This document shows, piece by piece, positions 11,554-24,160 of a stretch of DNA of 64,000 nucleotides. Below the pieces are notes generated by a model, which had not been told where the DNA came from, did not search any database, and saw only the letters and a program-made list of their open reading frames with translations. Each line of letters opens with the position of its first letter. The first letter of the stretch is position 1. The position numbers and the translations under genes are program-made. Source of the stretch: Acanthosoma haemorrhoidale (taxonomy: Eukaryota; Arthropoda; Insecta; Hemiptera; Acanthosomatidae); NCBI GenBank assembly GCA_930367205.1, contig OV884009.1:95129189-95193188 (forward strand). The letters are read 5' to 3'.

Positions 11554-14500
11554 TTTTTTATTTTTCTGTATGAAAAACTAAAGAAAACAAAATAAACACA
11601 GAATATTATAGGCATGTATTATACAAAAAAAATTGTTATTTTAAATTTTTTTTTCGATGACATACATTGAAAAATATTCTATTTATACTGTTAAGATTTA
11701 TACTTCTTGAAAAAACTAATTTGTTCTATTATTCTTTCAATATTATAGTGTCTTGTTTGTCATGACAATAGAATGATGCTTCAACCACTCTGCAATATCT
11801 CTAAATTTTCAAATAAATTTATTTAAATGCTTTTTCTCAGCAAAATTTTTTATATGGTGTTTTTATCTATTTAAAGATATAAGGCATTGAGCTCAAAGAT
11901 ATAAGCCAAAAAAGACAGCGACAGTGGGGGGATTGAAATGCAGGATTTCCTTATACCCCCCCCCCTCAGCTGGCCACCCTTCTTGCTCTATAGAGTTGGT
12001 ACCCTAATTAGTATCTTCAATATCCAATACATTTGTAGGTATTGCAAGTGTATTAGTCTATTAATTTTCACTTTAACATTGTCATTTATATTTTTAGTTG
12101 AATTTTATTATAGTTAATTGAGTGACAATTACCTAATTTTTTTAAGTTTTTCTTTTAAAAAAATTGAATTGAGCCACATTTATTAGTGAGAATTGAGCCA
12201 GACACAGGCTTAAGCCAGTAAAGCATTGTACCAATGCTTGGATTTAATCATTCTACCGGTTCAAGAGTTCTTTCATGAATTAAAAAGGTTGGTATTTATA
12301 GAAAAAGACAAGGACGAGGTAGCCCAAAAGAAGTTACTTATTAAAAGATGACAAATTCCTGTGTCTAACTGCCTAATGTACTCTAGTTTTAAACTAGTAG
12401 CCAACTGAAACAATATATAAATGTACATTTACAGCTGAATAGTGAGAAGATGAAGATGGCTTAAACTCTAGGAGACCTAGTTTAGACCCCCTATTCCTTA
12501 GGGGCTACACTGTTCTTTTATAAACACTAAGGTTTGCTCAACAATATGAAAACCTGCCTTCTTGGGATGGCTGAGGCCAGTTTTCTTTGCATATGGGCCT
12601 AAATATTTTTTCCACTTTCCAGATAGTCTGGTGAAAGCAATGGCTTATGTTGATGGTAATTTTTTGCCCTGAGTTAGTTTCATTAGAGGTTCCATCTTGG
12701 TCTGGGGTGAAATCAACTAGAAAAAGCCTGTGCAGTACTTTGGAGAGAATCTACTGGCACTTTAAATGCACTTAGGTACAGAACAAAAATCCTGCAAGAT
12801 TTTATAGATCCACTTACTATTTATTATAGGAGACAATTTTATTTTCTACTTGACAGTTCAATTACTTAAAGGCAGGAGTATTTCTGGGAAGCCAGTGGGC
12901 TTCACACCTTAACCCAATTATGTTTGGGTCTTAACGGAAGATGGAAATTCACCCTCAGCTCCAAAGCAATTCAGGTGCTTTTAGTTGTTTCATATGAGAT
13001 AATTGCCTAGTAATATAAGTAGGCAGAAAAGAAACCTTTTCTTAATTTATTTGAAAATTTATAACAAATCCAATATTTTTTTACAGTTTATACTGGTGAT
13101 ATTCTATGTGTCACAATAGTTATTCAATTTAATATTAATATATAATACAATTCAACTTAATCACTTTGACTTTGCTTTAATCTAGTTGCTTAGTTAGATA
13201 ACAGTTTTCTCTTAGCTGTTAATTTAAACATATGGTTTTTTTATTCATTTTAAATTAAATTTGTTATAGTATTTTCTGTTGTACTATCATTTTAATGTTT
13301 AATTGCATGCAATTAATTTATATTTCAGTCTAACATTTAAAAATTTACTAGCAAAAAATAAGTACAATACTACTTGATATAATATTGTTTCGGCTGATTT
13401 TATTACATTGATTGACAATGGTTAATGGAATTTGAAAGAGTTAAAATAAGAATCATAATAGATATTATAACTGTATTTTAAGTTCAAAAAGAGTTCTATT
13501 TTAAAATGAATACCGGGTTAGATGGAAAAGGTGGAATATGTATTGTTAAGACCTTAGGTATAAAATCAGGTAGCCAAGGGGAGGTTACCTCTGGGAAAAA
13601 CCACTTTTATATGGTAGGGGGGGGGCGTAGGTTGCCAATAATTATCAGCTAGGCAGAGGGTTCTTTGTCAGTCACTCAGAGGTTATGAGACCGGTGTGTT
13701 GGAGAAAAACCTGTTAGAAACCAGAGAATAGAAGCCACCAGAAGTGATGAGACCAACACATTCCCCAACATTGAATAATGCACCATGTTATTTATGATTG
13801 TTTATATTATGTTACTATTATTTTAATTATATAAATTCCTTCAGTTAGTTATGTGAATATGAAACATTTGAATTGCACAAAGTTATGCTCTAGAACCATA
13901 TAGAGGCCTGAGATCAGATTAAATGAAACATTATAAAATAAACTATTATTCTTTATGATTTTTTTTATTAATGTCCTTTTACTCTTAACAAATAAGAAAG
14001 TAAAATTTTAAACAAAATCATGATATTTGTTACACTTCATAAGGACTTGTTATTTTGGTTTAATAATTAAGTTCATTGAAGTAAGCTTGGTAGTCCATAT
14101 GAGTTATTCAAATGTTTCATAATTTTTGTGGTAAATGAATAAGATTGATTTCACTATAGTATGTCTTCACGTACAAGCTCTAAGCTTAAAGGAAGTGGTT
14201 ATAATACATTTTGATAAAGTATAATAGAACATATATTATCAAGAAAAGCTTAAATTAAAAATAAGGAATGGATAGCAGTAAAGAACAATCACATGTTAGG
14301 GTGGGTGAAAGTATTATTGTGCACATGGTTTCATTAAATGATAGTAGTGAGAAAAATCCAGGAACTCTTAGCAACAACTGATTACTTCTAGAAATCCAAA
14401 GAAGTTTGAGAAATCTTAAAATGATAAATGAAACGAAATTAAAACATTGAGTAAACAGATGAAAAATTTAGAACAGGCATTAAAGACTGTAGTATACTGT

Positions 14501-15716
14501 TTTGGCTTAAAAGCTTAGTAGCAAAGAAAGGGGTTACAATTAGTAAGAACGAGTCTATAAAGATCTCAAATATAGAACCTCTCAAGAAAGATTTTGTATC
14601 AAATGCAGAAAAACATTTACATAAGGAAGTTATAATTAAAGAACATAATGTGGTTTCAGAACCTTATCAGCCTTTATTGTTATAATAAACTAACTATTAA
14701 TGTAATATGCTATTTAAACTATTGGATTATTATATAGAAATTCAATATTCAGACACAGATTCACACCAAACTAAAACAGAGATGAGATGGCTTTCAGAAA
14801 TAAGGTGATGAACCGGTGACTCGTTTGAACTCGTCGCAACGAGGATAATTATAGGTCACATGACAACAGGCAACTTTGATTCACAAAGGTTGCTCCTCTG
14901 TAGACAACTTATTGTGACTGTCAGTTGTGTCTATGCCCAAGCCCATTGTATTGTTGCCAGTAAATGGGTTTTTTTTAATTGTTTAAAAACTCTTAAGAAT
15001 CACTAAATTCTCAATACTTTATGAAACTGGGTTTATAAAAAAATTGTGACTATACCTCTGATAATAATTTTGACTTATAAATTATAAAGTAATTATAGCC
15101 CCCTCAATTCCCAACACATATTACATATTTTATAATAAAATAAGCCATTGTCTCTCCCCATAATGTCTTAATTAACACTGAGCTAACACTATTGGCTGTG
15201 CTATATAGTAATCTCCAGGCTAAGAAATAAAACCAACAATGATTTATAAATTTGTGTGAGTAACCACTTCTACTTTGTTTATCTGTTTAAAACAAGATGG
15301 TTAATTTTAACAATAAAGCTACTGGACAATATCATTTTTTAGTTTTAAATAGTATGTATTTTTGAGAAATATTTCATATATCTTTCCATTGACTATACTT
15401 CTTTTAATCTTACCATCTCCACTTAAAACTCACTTACTTATTTAACTTCCTTAAATTCAGATTTTTCACCAGATCCTGCAACAGGAGATCCAAACTGACT
15501 TATATCCTACATCCTGTAGAAACAACTCTCCTGATTGCTCGTTAATTTAAGTACAGTTACTTGTAGTTCTTTCTTTCTTCTCAATGAGGACTTATCTTGT
15601 CAGTTATTTATTATTTTTATTGTTATCCCCTATCAAACCATATGTTTATAAACATTTACTCTATTTTCCTCTTTAAATTTGCTGTTCCTAGATAGAAAAT
15701 ACTCTAAAGAAATGTC
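11554..15716. other. Nova intron, no gene recognised
   Basis: Large AT-rich intron block. Less AT-rich islands near 12,440-12,960 and 13,500-13,760 look like old inserted sequence, but I could not assign a family. No open frame with a recognisable domain, no tRNA or rRNA, and no splice-flanked exon. Confidence 0.45.
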
Positions 15717-15898
15717 AGGTTGGCCAAAAAGTCCGTTCGGTTTTTGTCGTCACGAAACTTCAAGCAGTCTAATATGTAGCTAACTTCAGTCCGTCCCTTG
15801 TGAGTGCGCTCTCGTCAGGTACTAGACACTTCAACGTAGTTTGACGCGAAATTCTGACGAGACTGATTGTATTTTGTGCGTTTAGGATCATCCTGAAA

Positions 15899-16974
15899 AT
15901 GGAAAACCAAAACAAACATTATCGACACCTCATGCTTTTATATTTCAAAAAAGGCAAGAAAGCAGTGGAAACTTGCAGGAAGATATGTGCTGTATACGGA
16001 GAGGATGCTGTTACAGAATGTGTGTGCCAGAAGTGGTTTTCAAGATTTCGATTGGGAAATTTTTCGGTTCAAGACGCACCTCGCTCTGGCCGGCCAACTG
16101 AGATTAACAGCGACAAAATGAAGGAATTAGTCGACACCAATACCCGTTATACAACTCGGGAGATCGCAGTTATCCTCAAAATATCCAAATTGAGTGTTGA
16201 AAACCATCTGCATCAACTTGGCTACGTGAGCAGGCTCGATGTTTGGGTTCCCCATCAACTACCCTACGTGAGCAGGCTCGATGTTTGGGTTCCTGATCAA
16301 CTTAGTGAGGCTAACCTCGCCCAAAGGATTTCCATCTGCGATTCGTTGCGGAAACGTGAATAAAACGATCCTTTTTTGAAGAGAATGATGACAGGGGACG
16401 AAAAGTGGATCATCTATAACAATGTGGAGCGCAAACACTCATGGGGGAAGCGCGGTGAATTACCACAAACAACCCCCAAAGCAGGACTTCACTCAAAGAA
16501 GGTTATGCTCTTGATTTAGTGGGGTGGGATTGGAGGGGTGTTGTCTTTTACAAACTTCTTCCCATGAACAGGACCATCAATTCAGATGTGTAGTGTGACC
16601 AGCTGGACAAATTAAATACAGCAATCCACCAGAAGCGTCCAGAACTAGCCAACTGTAAGGGGATTGTCTTCCATCACAACAATGCCAGACCGCACCCTTC
16701 TTTGCAGACACGGCAGAAGTTACTGGAGCTTGGCTGGGAAGTTTTGCCGCACCCTCCATATTCGCCCGACCTTGCACCTTCATATTTCCATCTGTTTTGG
16801 TCTCTTCAAAATTCATCGAATGGACAGACCTTCAACTCTGAAGAAGATGTAAAAATCCACTTGGAACATTTTTTTGCCAGTAAAGACAGGAAATTCTTTG
16901 AGCATAGAATTATGAATCTGCCCATGAGATGGCAGAAGATACTGGAACAAAACGGCAATTATATGATTGATTGA
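15899..16974 (+). pseudogene. mariner transposase, inactivated
   Basis: The frame starts MENQNKHYRHLMLLYFKKGK and keeps the helix-turn-helix region (CQKWFSRFRLGNF, APRSGRPTEI). At 16222-16300 a 39-base in-tandem duplication repeats YVSRLDVWVP..QL. A TAA at 16361-16363 interrupts the frame (LRKRE then stop), a shift leads into MTGDEKWIIYNN (first catalytic Asp kept), and further stops follow. Later pieces read GIVFHHNNARPH, where the usual Asp of HxDNARPH is Asn, and SPDLAPSYFHLF, where the third catalytic Asp (APSD in related elements) is Tyr. Two of the three catalytic acids are therefore lost. The protein ends NYMID and stop at 16974. Confidence 0.93.
16222..16300 (+). repeat. 39-bp tandem duplication inside mariner transposase
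   Basis: A unit beginning CTACGTGAGCAGGCTCGATG and containing TTTGGGTTCC appears twice head to tail, preserving frame and adding 13 residues. The copies differ at a few bases at the end (CCATCAACTACC against TGATCAACTTAG). Mariner proteins normally have one copy of this segment. Confidence 0.9.
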
Positions 16975-17046
16975 ATAAATCGCTATGTGTTTAAAAGTTC
17001 TGTCTTATTTTCGCTTAAAAAACCGAACGGACTTTTTGGCCAACCT

Positions 17047-18333
17047 ATTATAATAATGAAATGTAACCTTAGTTAATTTAAGTAATAAAATGTATTGTAA
17101 TATAATGCTTATTGGCTCAAAAATTATATGATTGTTTTGTTGCTGTGTTGGGAGTATACCAGAATAAAGTTTTTTTTCATTCATTTTTATTTTAAAAAGT
17201 CATATTGTAACAATTGTGTTAGTTTTTCCTTTTAAACTATTCCTCCTTAATAGTTAAGTAACTGGAAAAGTTGATAATACGATTGTACTATCTTATTTTA
17301 TGCTGGAAACAGCGGCAGTAGTGTGAAATTGGATAATATTTAGGGCTTCATTCTTTCCAATACCTAATTTTACCTTGACAATTCTTAAGTTATAGGTTAT
17401 TTCTTAAAATTTTAAAAATTCAGGTTCTCTGTTATTTTATTATTAACGATTCCCAACTGTTTATTTATGATTACAATGTTTTTCTTACTAATTTATATCA
17501 GTTTTTATCATTATTTGACCATTTTCCAATTTTACCATGTTTTTTATTCAAAACAAGTGTAACAACTAGAAATAGTTCCTTCATTTCCTACTGCTCTTCC
17601 TTGAGAACTGAGGGGGGAATCTTTTCCAGGGGGGAACTAACACTAGGCTTAATTAATCCATGTAATTTTTTTTCTATATCTCTTATTTCTATTACTTTTT
17701 AGTGGTTTCTTTGACGTTTTTGTAAACAGCTATGGATAGCCCTCAGTTTATAACCAAAATATTTTCTCGAGGCTGGAAAAAGATTAATTTCTACAGACAA
17801 TAACATTGTTCCTTGTACTTTCCTGAGCCTGCACCTCTCATATCCAGACTAATTTTCACTACCTCTTCTGTCATTTATATAAAAGGGTCTTTTGACTGCT
17901 ACAGTATTAGTAGTGTTAAAAAAATGTCAGAAAAAAAAAGCAGCTGGTCATACCAACAGTAAAGTAGTGCCACTGTGTGGTCAGGAGTTAAAATACTTGA
18001 TTCCCATGCTGATGGTGCATGGCCAAATCCTGCTCTGCAGGGTGTAATCAATTACCGTAGTGAAAAGAATGGCAAGCTTTATAAAGAACTCGGAATAAAT
18101 TTTCCACGTAAAAATTGTTCCTCATAGTATAAAGTTACCAATTACATGGCATAGTCTTTTTGGCAATTTAAAGCAACTAATTACTAGACAAAGTTTATTT
18201 TTATAATTTTTAATAAATAAATACTAAAGAAGTTTTGTCGAGTGTGAGCCCCTGATTGATAATGTCTGAAATTGCCGAAAAGTTGTCCTAATAAATTTAT
18301 ATACCAGCAAGACTCATTTCAAAGTCTTATTTC

Positions 18334-18365
<32 letters not shown>

Positions 18366-19500
18366 CCGTCTAAAAGCTCAAAAATAAAAAATGTTGATGA
18401 TTTTTATGTTAGGCCTTCTACTGTTATTGACTGAATAAAAAAGAAATAAAAGCTCATTTCCATTATGTCTATTAAATCAAGCAGTTCAACTTGTAAGGAT
18501 TAACCGAAAGTTGTTAAAAGATTGCTTATGAACAAAACAATAAGCCCTCATTAATTTTTTGTTGGAGGGAAAATGCTTTTCATAAAAGGAAAGGTTTCAA
18601 GTTTAGCCAAGACCTTTAAGTTTATGCTTCAATGATTTTTGTGTTAAGTTTTCAATGAATTACTAAAATAGATAAGGAGTGAGACAACTCCATCTAGTCA
18701 TTAGTGAGGGTAAATCCTCTACAGATTCCAGCACTACCTTGTAATATGCAATTAATTTCAGTGAAATAATTGTGAATTATATAAGAAATCATGTGACATT
18801 GTGGTTCAGGAAAGATAAAGAAACTTTTTATTTATCAAGTTCGTTTATAAAATGACCAACTATACAAATGGAGTATGGGGTACTATAATTTAAAAAAAAC
18901 AACTAACTCATGCCAAAGTTGCAAACAAATTAATAAACTTAATAATAACCAATCAATTTGCTTAAAATAAAGAATTGAACATTACAGTGAGGCGTTACAG
19001 TTATTATCTAATAATGATAAAAAATAATAAACATTTATACCTCATACTATCAAAAGTTATAATTAAGAAACTGAGAACAAGTATATATTTACATAGTAAA
19101 AGAGAAGATTTCCATCCAAATAGATTATTTTAAGAAGTGGATAAAAATTTTAAATGCTAAAAAAAAACTTAATTTGGATTTCAGCTTGGTTGGACATTTA
19201 TAAATTAAATCACTTGCAAATGATATCTTCCACTAGACCGTGCACACCTGGGCTATGTTTTAATATTTAAAACACACTACTACACTCACAAACAGCAATT
19301 AAGCACTTAACTGGTGTGTACAGAATAGTGTCATGGTGGTGGACAGATATGCCTAACAGTTTGGTCTTCAGGTCACCATACTTGGATTGAGATTTTGGCC
19401 TATCCTTGAAAATGGTGATGTAAGTCACCGATAACTTGCTTGGCATTTTAATAACAACCTGTTGGGAGACAAAGTACATTTTATTACTTAACCCCCTTAA
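17047..19500. other. Nova intron, no gene recognised
   Basis: AT-rich intron sequence. The only clear feature is a run of 30 T at 18336-18365. No domain-bearing frame is seen. Confidence 0.5.
18336..18365. repeat. Poly(T) tract of 30
   Basis: An uninterrupted run of 30 T. It could be the A tail of a minus-strand retroposed element, but no element body was recognised next to it. Confidence 0.95.
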
Positions 19501-20100
19501 ACATTTTATAAGTTTCCAAGAGAAAGAAGCCTCATGAGTTCCTCAGGATTTTCACCGTTTGATGGTGCCCAGGATACATCATATCACAGGGAGTTATTCC
19601 TAGTAGATAAGAGTGAATTAAGAGATTCGGATCGGAAGGTTCTCTTGCTAAATGCCACTTTTACAATCTGCAATGACAATTGTAACAGTGGAAATAAGCA
19701 GAATGTCGGCTTTGTTACACTGTCCTGGAGCGGCTCATAGATTGGATCAGATCTTTGAGATGCTGAGGTAAATGATTTTCTTTGTGGATTTTTGGATGAT
19801 GGTAGAGTGATGATGCTTCCCAAACCAATTGCTGGATTAAAGTAGTAAAAGAATGCATAGCATTATCTAGGTCTTGTGATATTTTAAGGAAACTCTTAGG
19901 TCTACAGATTCAGTAAGAAGTTTGTGGAAGAGGTTACCCATAATTAGTGCTTTTCACTAAGGTTCTCAACCACAAGGAAATAATATCTGGTAGAATCAAG
20001 AAAGGAGATGAACTGGAAATGGATTTATTAGGGTGAGAGGAATAGATAAAGTGCTGATTGACACTGCAGTTAATTAAAGGAACTATGTGATGGAAAATTT
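19500..20100 (-). mobile_element. Degraded Jockey-type LINE scrap
   Basis: Minus-strand translation around 19,830-19,600 gives a LPQHLKDLIQSMSRSR-like stretch, the basic linker between endonuclease and RT of Jockey-type LINEs. DNA similarity to 5,690-6,100 is visible (GGATCGGAAGGTT, then GAGGTAAA(G/T)A further on). TGATTGACACTGC near 20,055 also occurs at about 41,713, inside another minus-strand LINE piece. The remnant is short and multiply broken. Confidence 0.5.
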
Positions 20101-20991
20101 TCTATTTAGCAACTCAAAAATATCCCATATTATATTTTAATAAATGAACTGAAGGCAGTAATGGTAGATACAAGGTTTTTGCCGACATCAAGATGTAAGA
20201 CTTGAAATGTTCTATATCTGCTCATTCGATGGATGCTGATGTAAATAATGTGTCTGAAACTTACAGATGTAACTTTAGGCAGATTAAATTTAGAAATAAC
20301 AATTTAACTATGTTTGTTTTGATGTATTTTTATAAATTGGATTTGGTGGAAGGAATATATACACATTTACATGCCTCATCTGTCTTCTCAACAGCATTTA
20401 TATACAAATATATGTGTGAACAATGTTTTTTTTTCAAGGATATAGTACTATAAATGAAAAATTTGGACAAAAATAACCAATATTATTCTATGCGACTATC
20501 TTTAAGTAATATTAATGTCAATATCAATAGTCTAGTAGTTCAAGGATAGACCTGGAACGTACATTAAATTGTTGATCGTGCATTATGTTATCATTTTAAT
20601 TATAAGAACCTTGAATATGTGACTTCTGATGCATTTGGTCGAGATAATTTTTCACCTTAGGAGTAGGGAATTTTGGAAATCGTTGTGTAAACTCAGGAAT
20701 ATATTTACTATGAAGAATTACTACTAATTCAGGTAACATGAAATTCATTATATCAAGGAATATTTATTCAATCTTATGATTAGTTCATTCAGCTTTTGTA
20801 GTAAAAACATCATATTTAATTATTGTAAATGCTACCTTGTACATACCCTTTTTCCTTTATTAATTTATATATTTCTATAAGAAATTTCTAGTTATTGTTT
20901 TACTTAAATTTTTTTGTAAATAAATTAATCTAGTTCTAAGCAATTGATGTATATTTTTTTATATTGACTGGAATTTTTTATTCTTTTGTAG
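20101..20991. other. Nova intron, no gene recognised
   Basis: AT-rich intron leading to the acceptor of the KH2-end exon. The 83-codon frame at 20202-20453 has no recognisable domain. Confidence 0.5.
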
Positions 20992-21195
20992 GTGATGTAA
21001 ATAATAACAAGAAAGCATGTGCCATGATTCTTACTAAAGTACAAGAAGATCCACAAAGTGGAAGTAGTTTAAATGTAAGTTATGCTGATATTACTGGGCC
21101 TGTTGCTAACTACAATCCCACGGGATCTCCATATGCCCAGCCATCCAGCCAGCAACAGTTTACTCCAAGCACTACTATTGCAGCCTCCATTCCAT
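20992..21195 (+). CDS. ps: Nova/Pasilla exon: end of KH2 and signature linker
   Basis: The acceptor TTTTGTAG precedes 20992. The G left by the previous exon plus GT makes Gly. It encodes [20 protein letters not shown], then [20 protein letters not shown], then [15 protein letters not shown] and a Ser/Thr-rich tail. The QEDPQSG..LN(I/V)SYA..TGPVAN stretch is diagnostic of Nova proteins. Two overlapping donors exist, GTGAGT at 21196 and GTAAGA at 21200. Only the first keeps frame with the next exon, so the end is placed at 21195. Use of the second would shift the frame. Confidence 0.92.
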
Positions 21196-22640
21196 GTGAG
21201 TAAGATTAGTGTGCTGTAGTTTGAATATAATAATTCAAAACTTCAATCTTACGTTCTATCTGATAGTCGATTGTAGCGTGCTTTTTTTCTCGTACTTGGC
21301 ATCTTTAGCTATTTGAAAAACTGTGAAGAATCCAAAGTCATTGAAAAAATTTAATGGTGGGTGGAGCTTGAAAATACAATTCACAATTGTCTTTAAGCCA
21401 ACATTTTTTGCCACTGTGTAGGGGAACTATCTTCCTCCTCTCCTTGGGAGATGGGGTTCTGGAAATAAAGTGGTTTCAGTATGTTCCAATGTAATCAAGA
21501 AAAGTCCAAAAGTTGCTGCCTTCATTGACAGGCAAGGTTAATCCTCTTTATCCTCTTATATTAATGTTCCTTATCCAGGCTATACAAGCCTTTCTTAATC
21601 ATCTATGTTCCTACCTAGTCTAACCCCATGACATGTCAAACAGAGAGCTTTTTGAAACGAAATAGCTTTACTCGGAATCCTTATCCTGTGAGAATCTTGG
21701 TTACCCAATAGGCAAAACACAAAACAAAACTGTTTCTTCCATAAAATCAATTATAGTTGTGGCGCTCTGCAGAGGTACTCTATCTCTGCCAATAGGCGCG
21801 TGTAAAATGTTGGAACAATGAAACAATTTAGGATTGTAAAAAGACTAATCTCTGGGCTGTTCTATCTTAAGAGTCTACGTGTGTTAGTTATTAGGTAGAA
21901 AAGATGTTTTGGGAGGTAAAAGGTGGTGATTATCGAAAGAGGATTAGAATCTGATGAAATTTGAATACCACAATCTAATATCACATTAACATTTAATTAT
22001 TTTAACTTGCATTGAGTAGTTGCCTGTTTTGTGGTTTGATTAGCACTGGGACTTAAGGTTGAGCAAGATGGGGGCAATAATTCACCTAATCCTAGCAGGA
22101 TACTAAAGTATACCTTACCCCCATTCAAACAACAATACAATATATAAAGGATAAAAAAATGGCTGTGGCCTAAACACCCCCCTCCTTGCCTGGAAAAGAC
22201 GAGTAAATAAAGTACGTTTTTCAGAAGGAAATTAATGAAAATCAAAGTAATTAGTTCAGTGCTAGAGATAAGGCATAGGTTAGAAGAAGATAAAGAAAAC
22301 TTTATTTACAATTTAACTTGTTGCTAAATTAGTTTAACAAAAAATGTTTATCACGTGTTCCAGTATCCTTCCCATGATATTATATATTCACATATTTTTT
22401 AAATAGTAGGGGGAAAAAACAAAAAAAACAAAACCCAACCCAACAAAAACCTTAATAAGCATAGGTAATAATGATACCCAACTGAGATATCCTTACAGTA
22501 TCGAAGTAAAGCGTAAATAGTCCAATATAAGAATATAGTATAAGATGAAGCATAGGTGATGCAACTGCATAAAATAAAGAAATCAATAGTTATCACCATT
22601 TTCTAGGAAAATTTGTAAATTATTAAAAAATTAAATTATT
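21196..22640. other. Nova intron, unidentified sequence
   Basis: Intron after the KH2-end exon. The parts at 21,350-21,900 and 22,000-22,250 are less AT-rich and may be old repeats. The second lies near a BEL/Pao scrap, and with its TATATAAAG and AATAAA words could be associated LTR debris. No coding feature can be supported. Confidence 0.35.
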
Positions 22641-22880
22641 CACCCGGTAAAGGGCACACTTTTTTACCACAGGTGTCATGTGTAGACTCCATCCTGAGTT
22701 TTGACAGGTACCACATGAACAATACCGTTTTTGCTAGGAAATATCTTAGTGATGATTTCCAAGGGCCAAATAGCAGAGATGTATTTCCTTTTTTAAGTAA
22801 TATTACCATGCCGTTTTCTATTAAAAAAATGTAGTTTCCTGGAGAAATAATAATTTTTTTTAGAACTAGGTACGAGTTAA
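22641..22880 (-). mobile_element. BEL/Pao retrotransposon scrap (C-terminal DUF5641-like region)
   Basis: Across frame breaks the minus strand reads SAIWPLEIITKIFPSKNGIV, then HVVPVKTQDGVYT and KSVPFTG or CPLPGE. BEL/Pao Pol proteins end with a module reading WPLGRI...PG.DG.VRVV.V.T..G...RPV.KLCPLP. Order and spacing match, but two frame shifts and stops are present. No other part of the element is seen nearby. Confidence 0.65.
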
Positions 22881-23770
22881 AGGTCTAAGGCACAACAAGT
22901 GTGAGTGTTTCCATTGATTGCCCTTGTGATATTGAAGGAAAATCATCTTCAGAAAAGTGGTGGTAATAAGGAGAAGAAATAATACTGTAGTCACTTCATC
23001 CCAGACTAGGAAGTTCAGTGAAGCCCCCTCACTTTCTAATCAATTAGCTGTTTGTTAACAGCTCCTTGTTAGGAAGGCTCCATGGATCATATGCAGAAGG
23101 TTTTGTTTTTGTATGATAGAGAAGACAAATTAAATTAAATACTTCTAAAGTTTCTTGGAGGATGTAAAAACGAATATAGAGGAAACTGTCAGGAAAGATT
23201 TTAGCAAAACAAAGAAGAAATTTCCAGCAACTAGGAGAAGATTGAACAAATAAAATCAACACAGGAAACAGACTACAGAAGTAAAAACGTACTGGTATTT
23301 GGAATGCATGGTATTAGTAATGCTGATATAATAAATGAATTAAGTTAAATATGCAGTCAGATAAAGGTAGTAATAATCAAATACATGCATTGCAATATTT
23401 GGTGATCCTATAACTCTAAACCCAACCCACCAGTTATTGTTAGTTTCCAATCAATTATTCTTAAAGAAGGCATCTATAGACAGAGATAGATACTATCCTC
23501 TAATGTTAAATACAAGAATTTAGGCTTAAGGAAGATCTACCCCTTCCCCCAGTGTTTGGGTAGTCTGGAAGGCACTGTTCCCTCACTTTTTGAAAGCTAA
23601 AAAGTCTGGCTTGAAAGCAACTTTAAGGTATGATGAAATAAATGTCAGCACTGAAAACAGCAGACTGAAGAGGCAAATAAGTGAAGAGGAAGCATTTATT
23701 ATTGGAAGAAAGGTGAGGACACAAAACTAGAGAGATATTTCACTAGGGAGAAGTTAGACAGAAGTAAAGA
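22881..23770. other. Nova intron, no gene recognised
   Basis: No recognisable coding or RNA feature. The minus-strand 72-codon frame at 23262-23044 has no known motif. Confidence 0.45.
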
Positions 23771-23771
23771 G

Positions 23772-24160
23772 ATGGCCAAAAACAAAATTGAGTCCCAATC
23801 CAACAATGCGAGTACATCTGAGTGCTCGAATGTTGCAAACCCTTATAGATACCAATCAAAGTTCTTCCAACATGAACAGGAGCTTGACATATGGCATGGA
23901 TCACGGGAAAGCAAATGGGGATTGGTTACGTACAATTGCAGGTCATTGAGAACAGAAGGTAGACTGGAAGAATTGCTACCACTCATACTGAGTGGTGAAT
24001 AGTGGGGCTGTCAGAAGTAAGGAGAAAAGATAAAGGTTGTTGGCACCCTCATTTTATATTTGTGGTTGTAAAAAAAAGTTTAGGAGGTACTGGCTTCCTG
24101 GTTAGAAGAGATAAAGGGATTGCTGTGTGCAGAGAGTGGAGAGAGGCCTAGAATTGATTA
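23772..24160 (+). mobile_element. LINE endonuclease scrap (RTE/CR1-type)
   Basis: The frame at 23772 reaches WGLVTYNCRSLRTEGRLEEL, the N-terminal catalytic Asn region of an AP-type LINE endonuclease. It stops at 24000, then continues one frame over as VGLSEVRRKDKG, with the catalytic Glu of the (L)SE(T/V)R motif. KKSLGGTGFLVRRDKGIAVC and REW follow, then a stop. The pattern is typical of endonuclease/RT LINEs often annotated as craniofacial development protein 2-like. It is one frame-shifted copy lacking the RT. Confidence 0.72.

Larger units (their letters stand above)
15717..17046 (+). mobile_element. mariner transposon with terminal inverted repeats
   Basis: The 29-base left end AGGTTGGCCAAAAAGTCCGT followed by TCGGTTTTT (15717-15745) is matched perfectly in inverse at about 17018-17046. 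The length of 1.33 kb is right for a mariner. It holds a transposase remnant in the same orientation. The expected TA target duplication is not obvious: TC precedes the left end and AT follows the right. The ends may extend a base or two, or the site may have mutated. It lies in the Nova intron after KH2. Confidence 0.92.

Noticed and set aside
12440..12960. Mid-GC island as a gene or known transposon
   Set aside because: No open frame or motif could be tied to a family on either strand.
18336..18365. Poly(T) tract as the tail of a processed pseudogene
   Set aside because: No coding or retroposon body is recognisable on the minus strand next to it.
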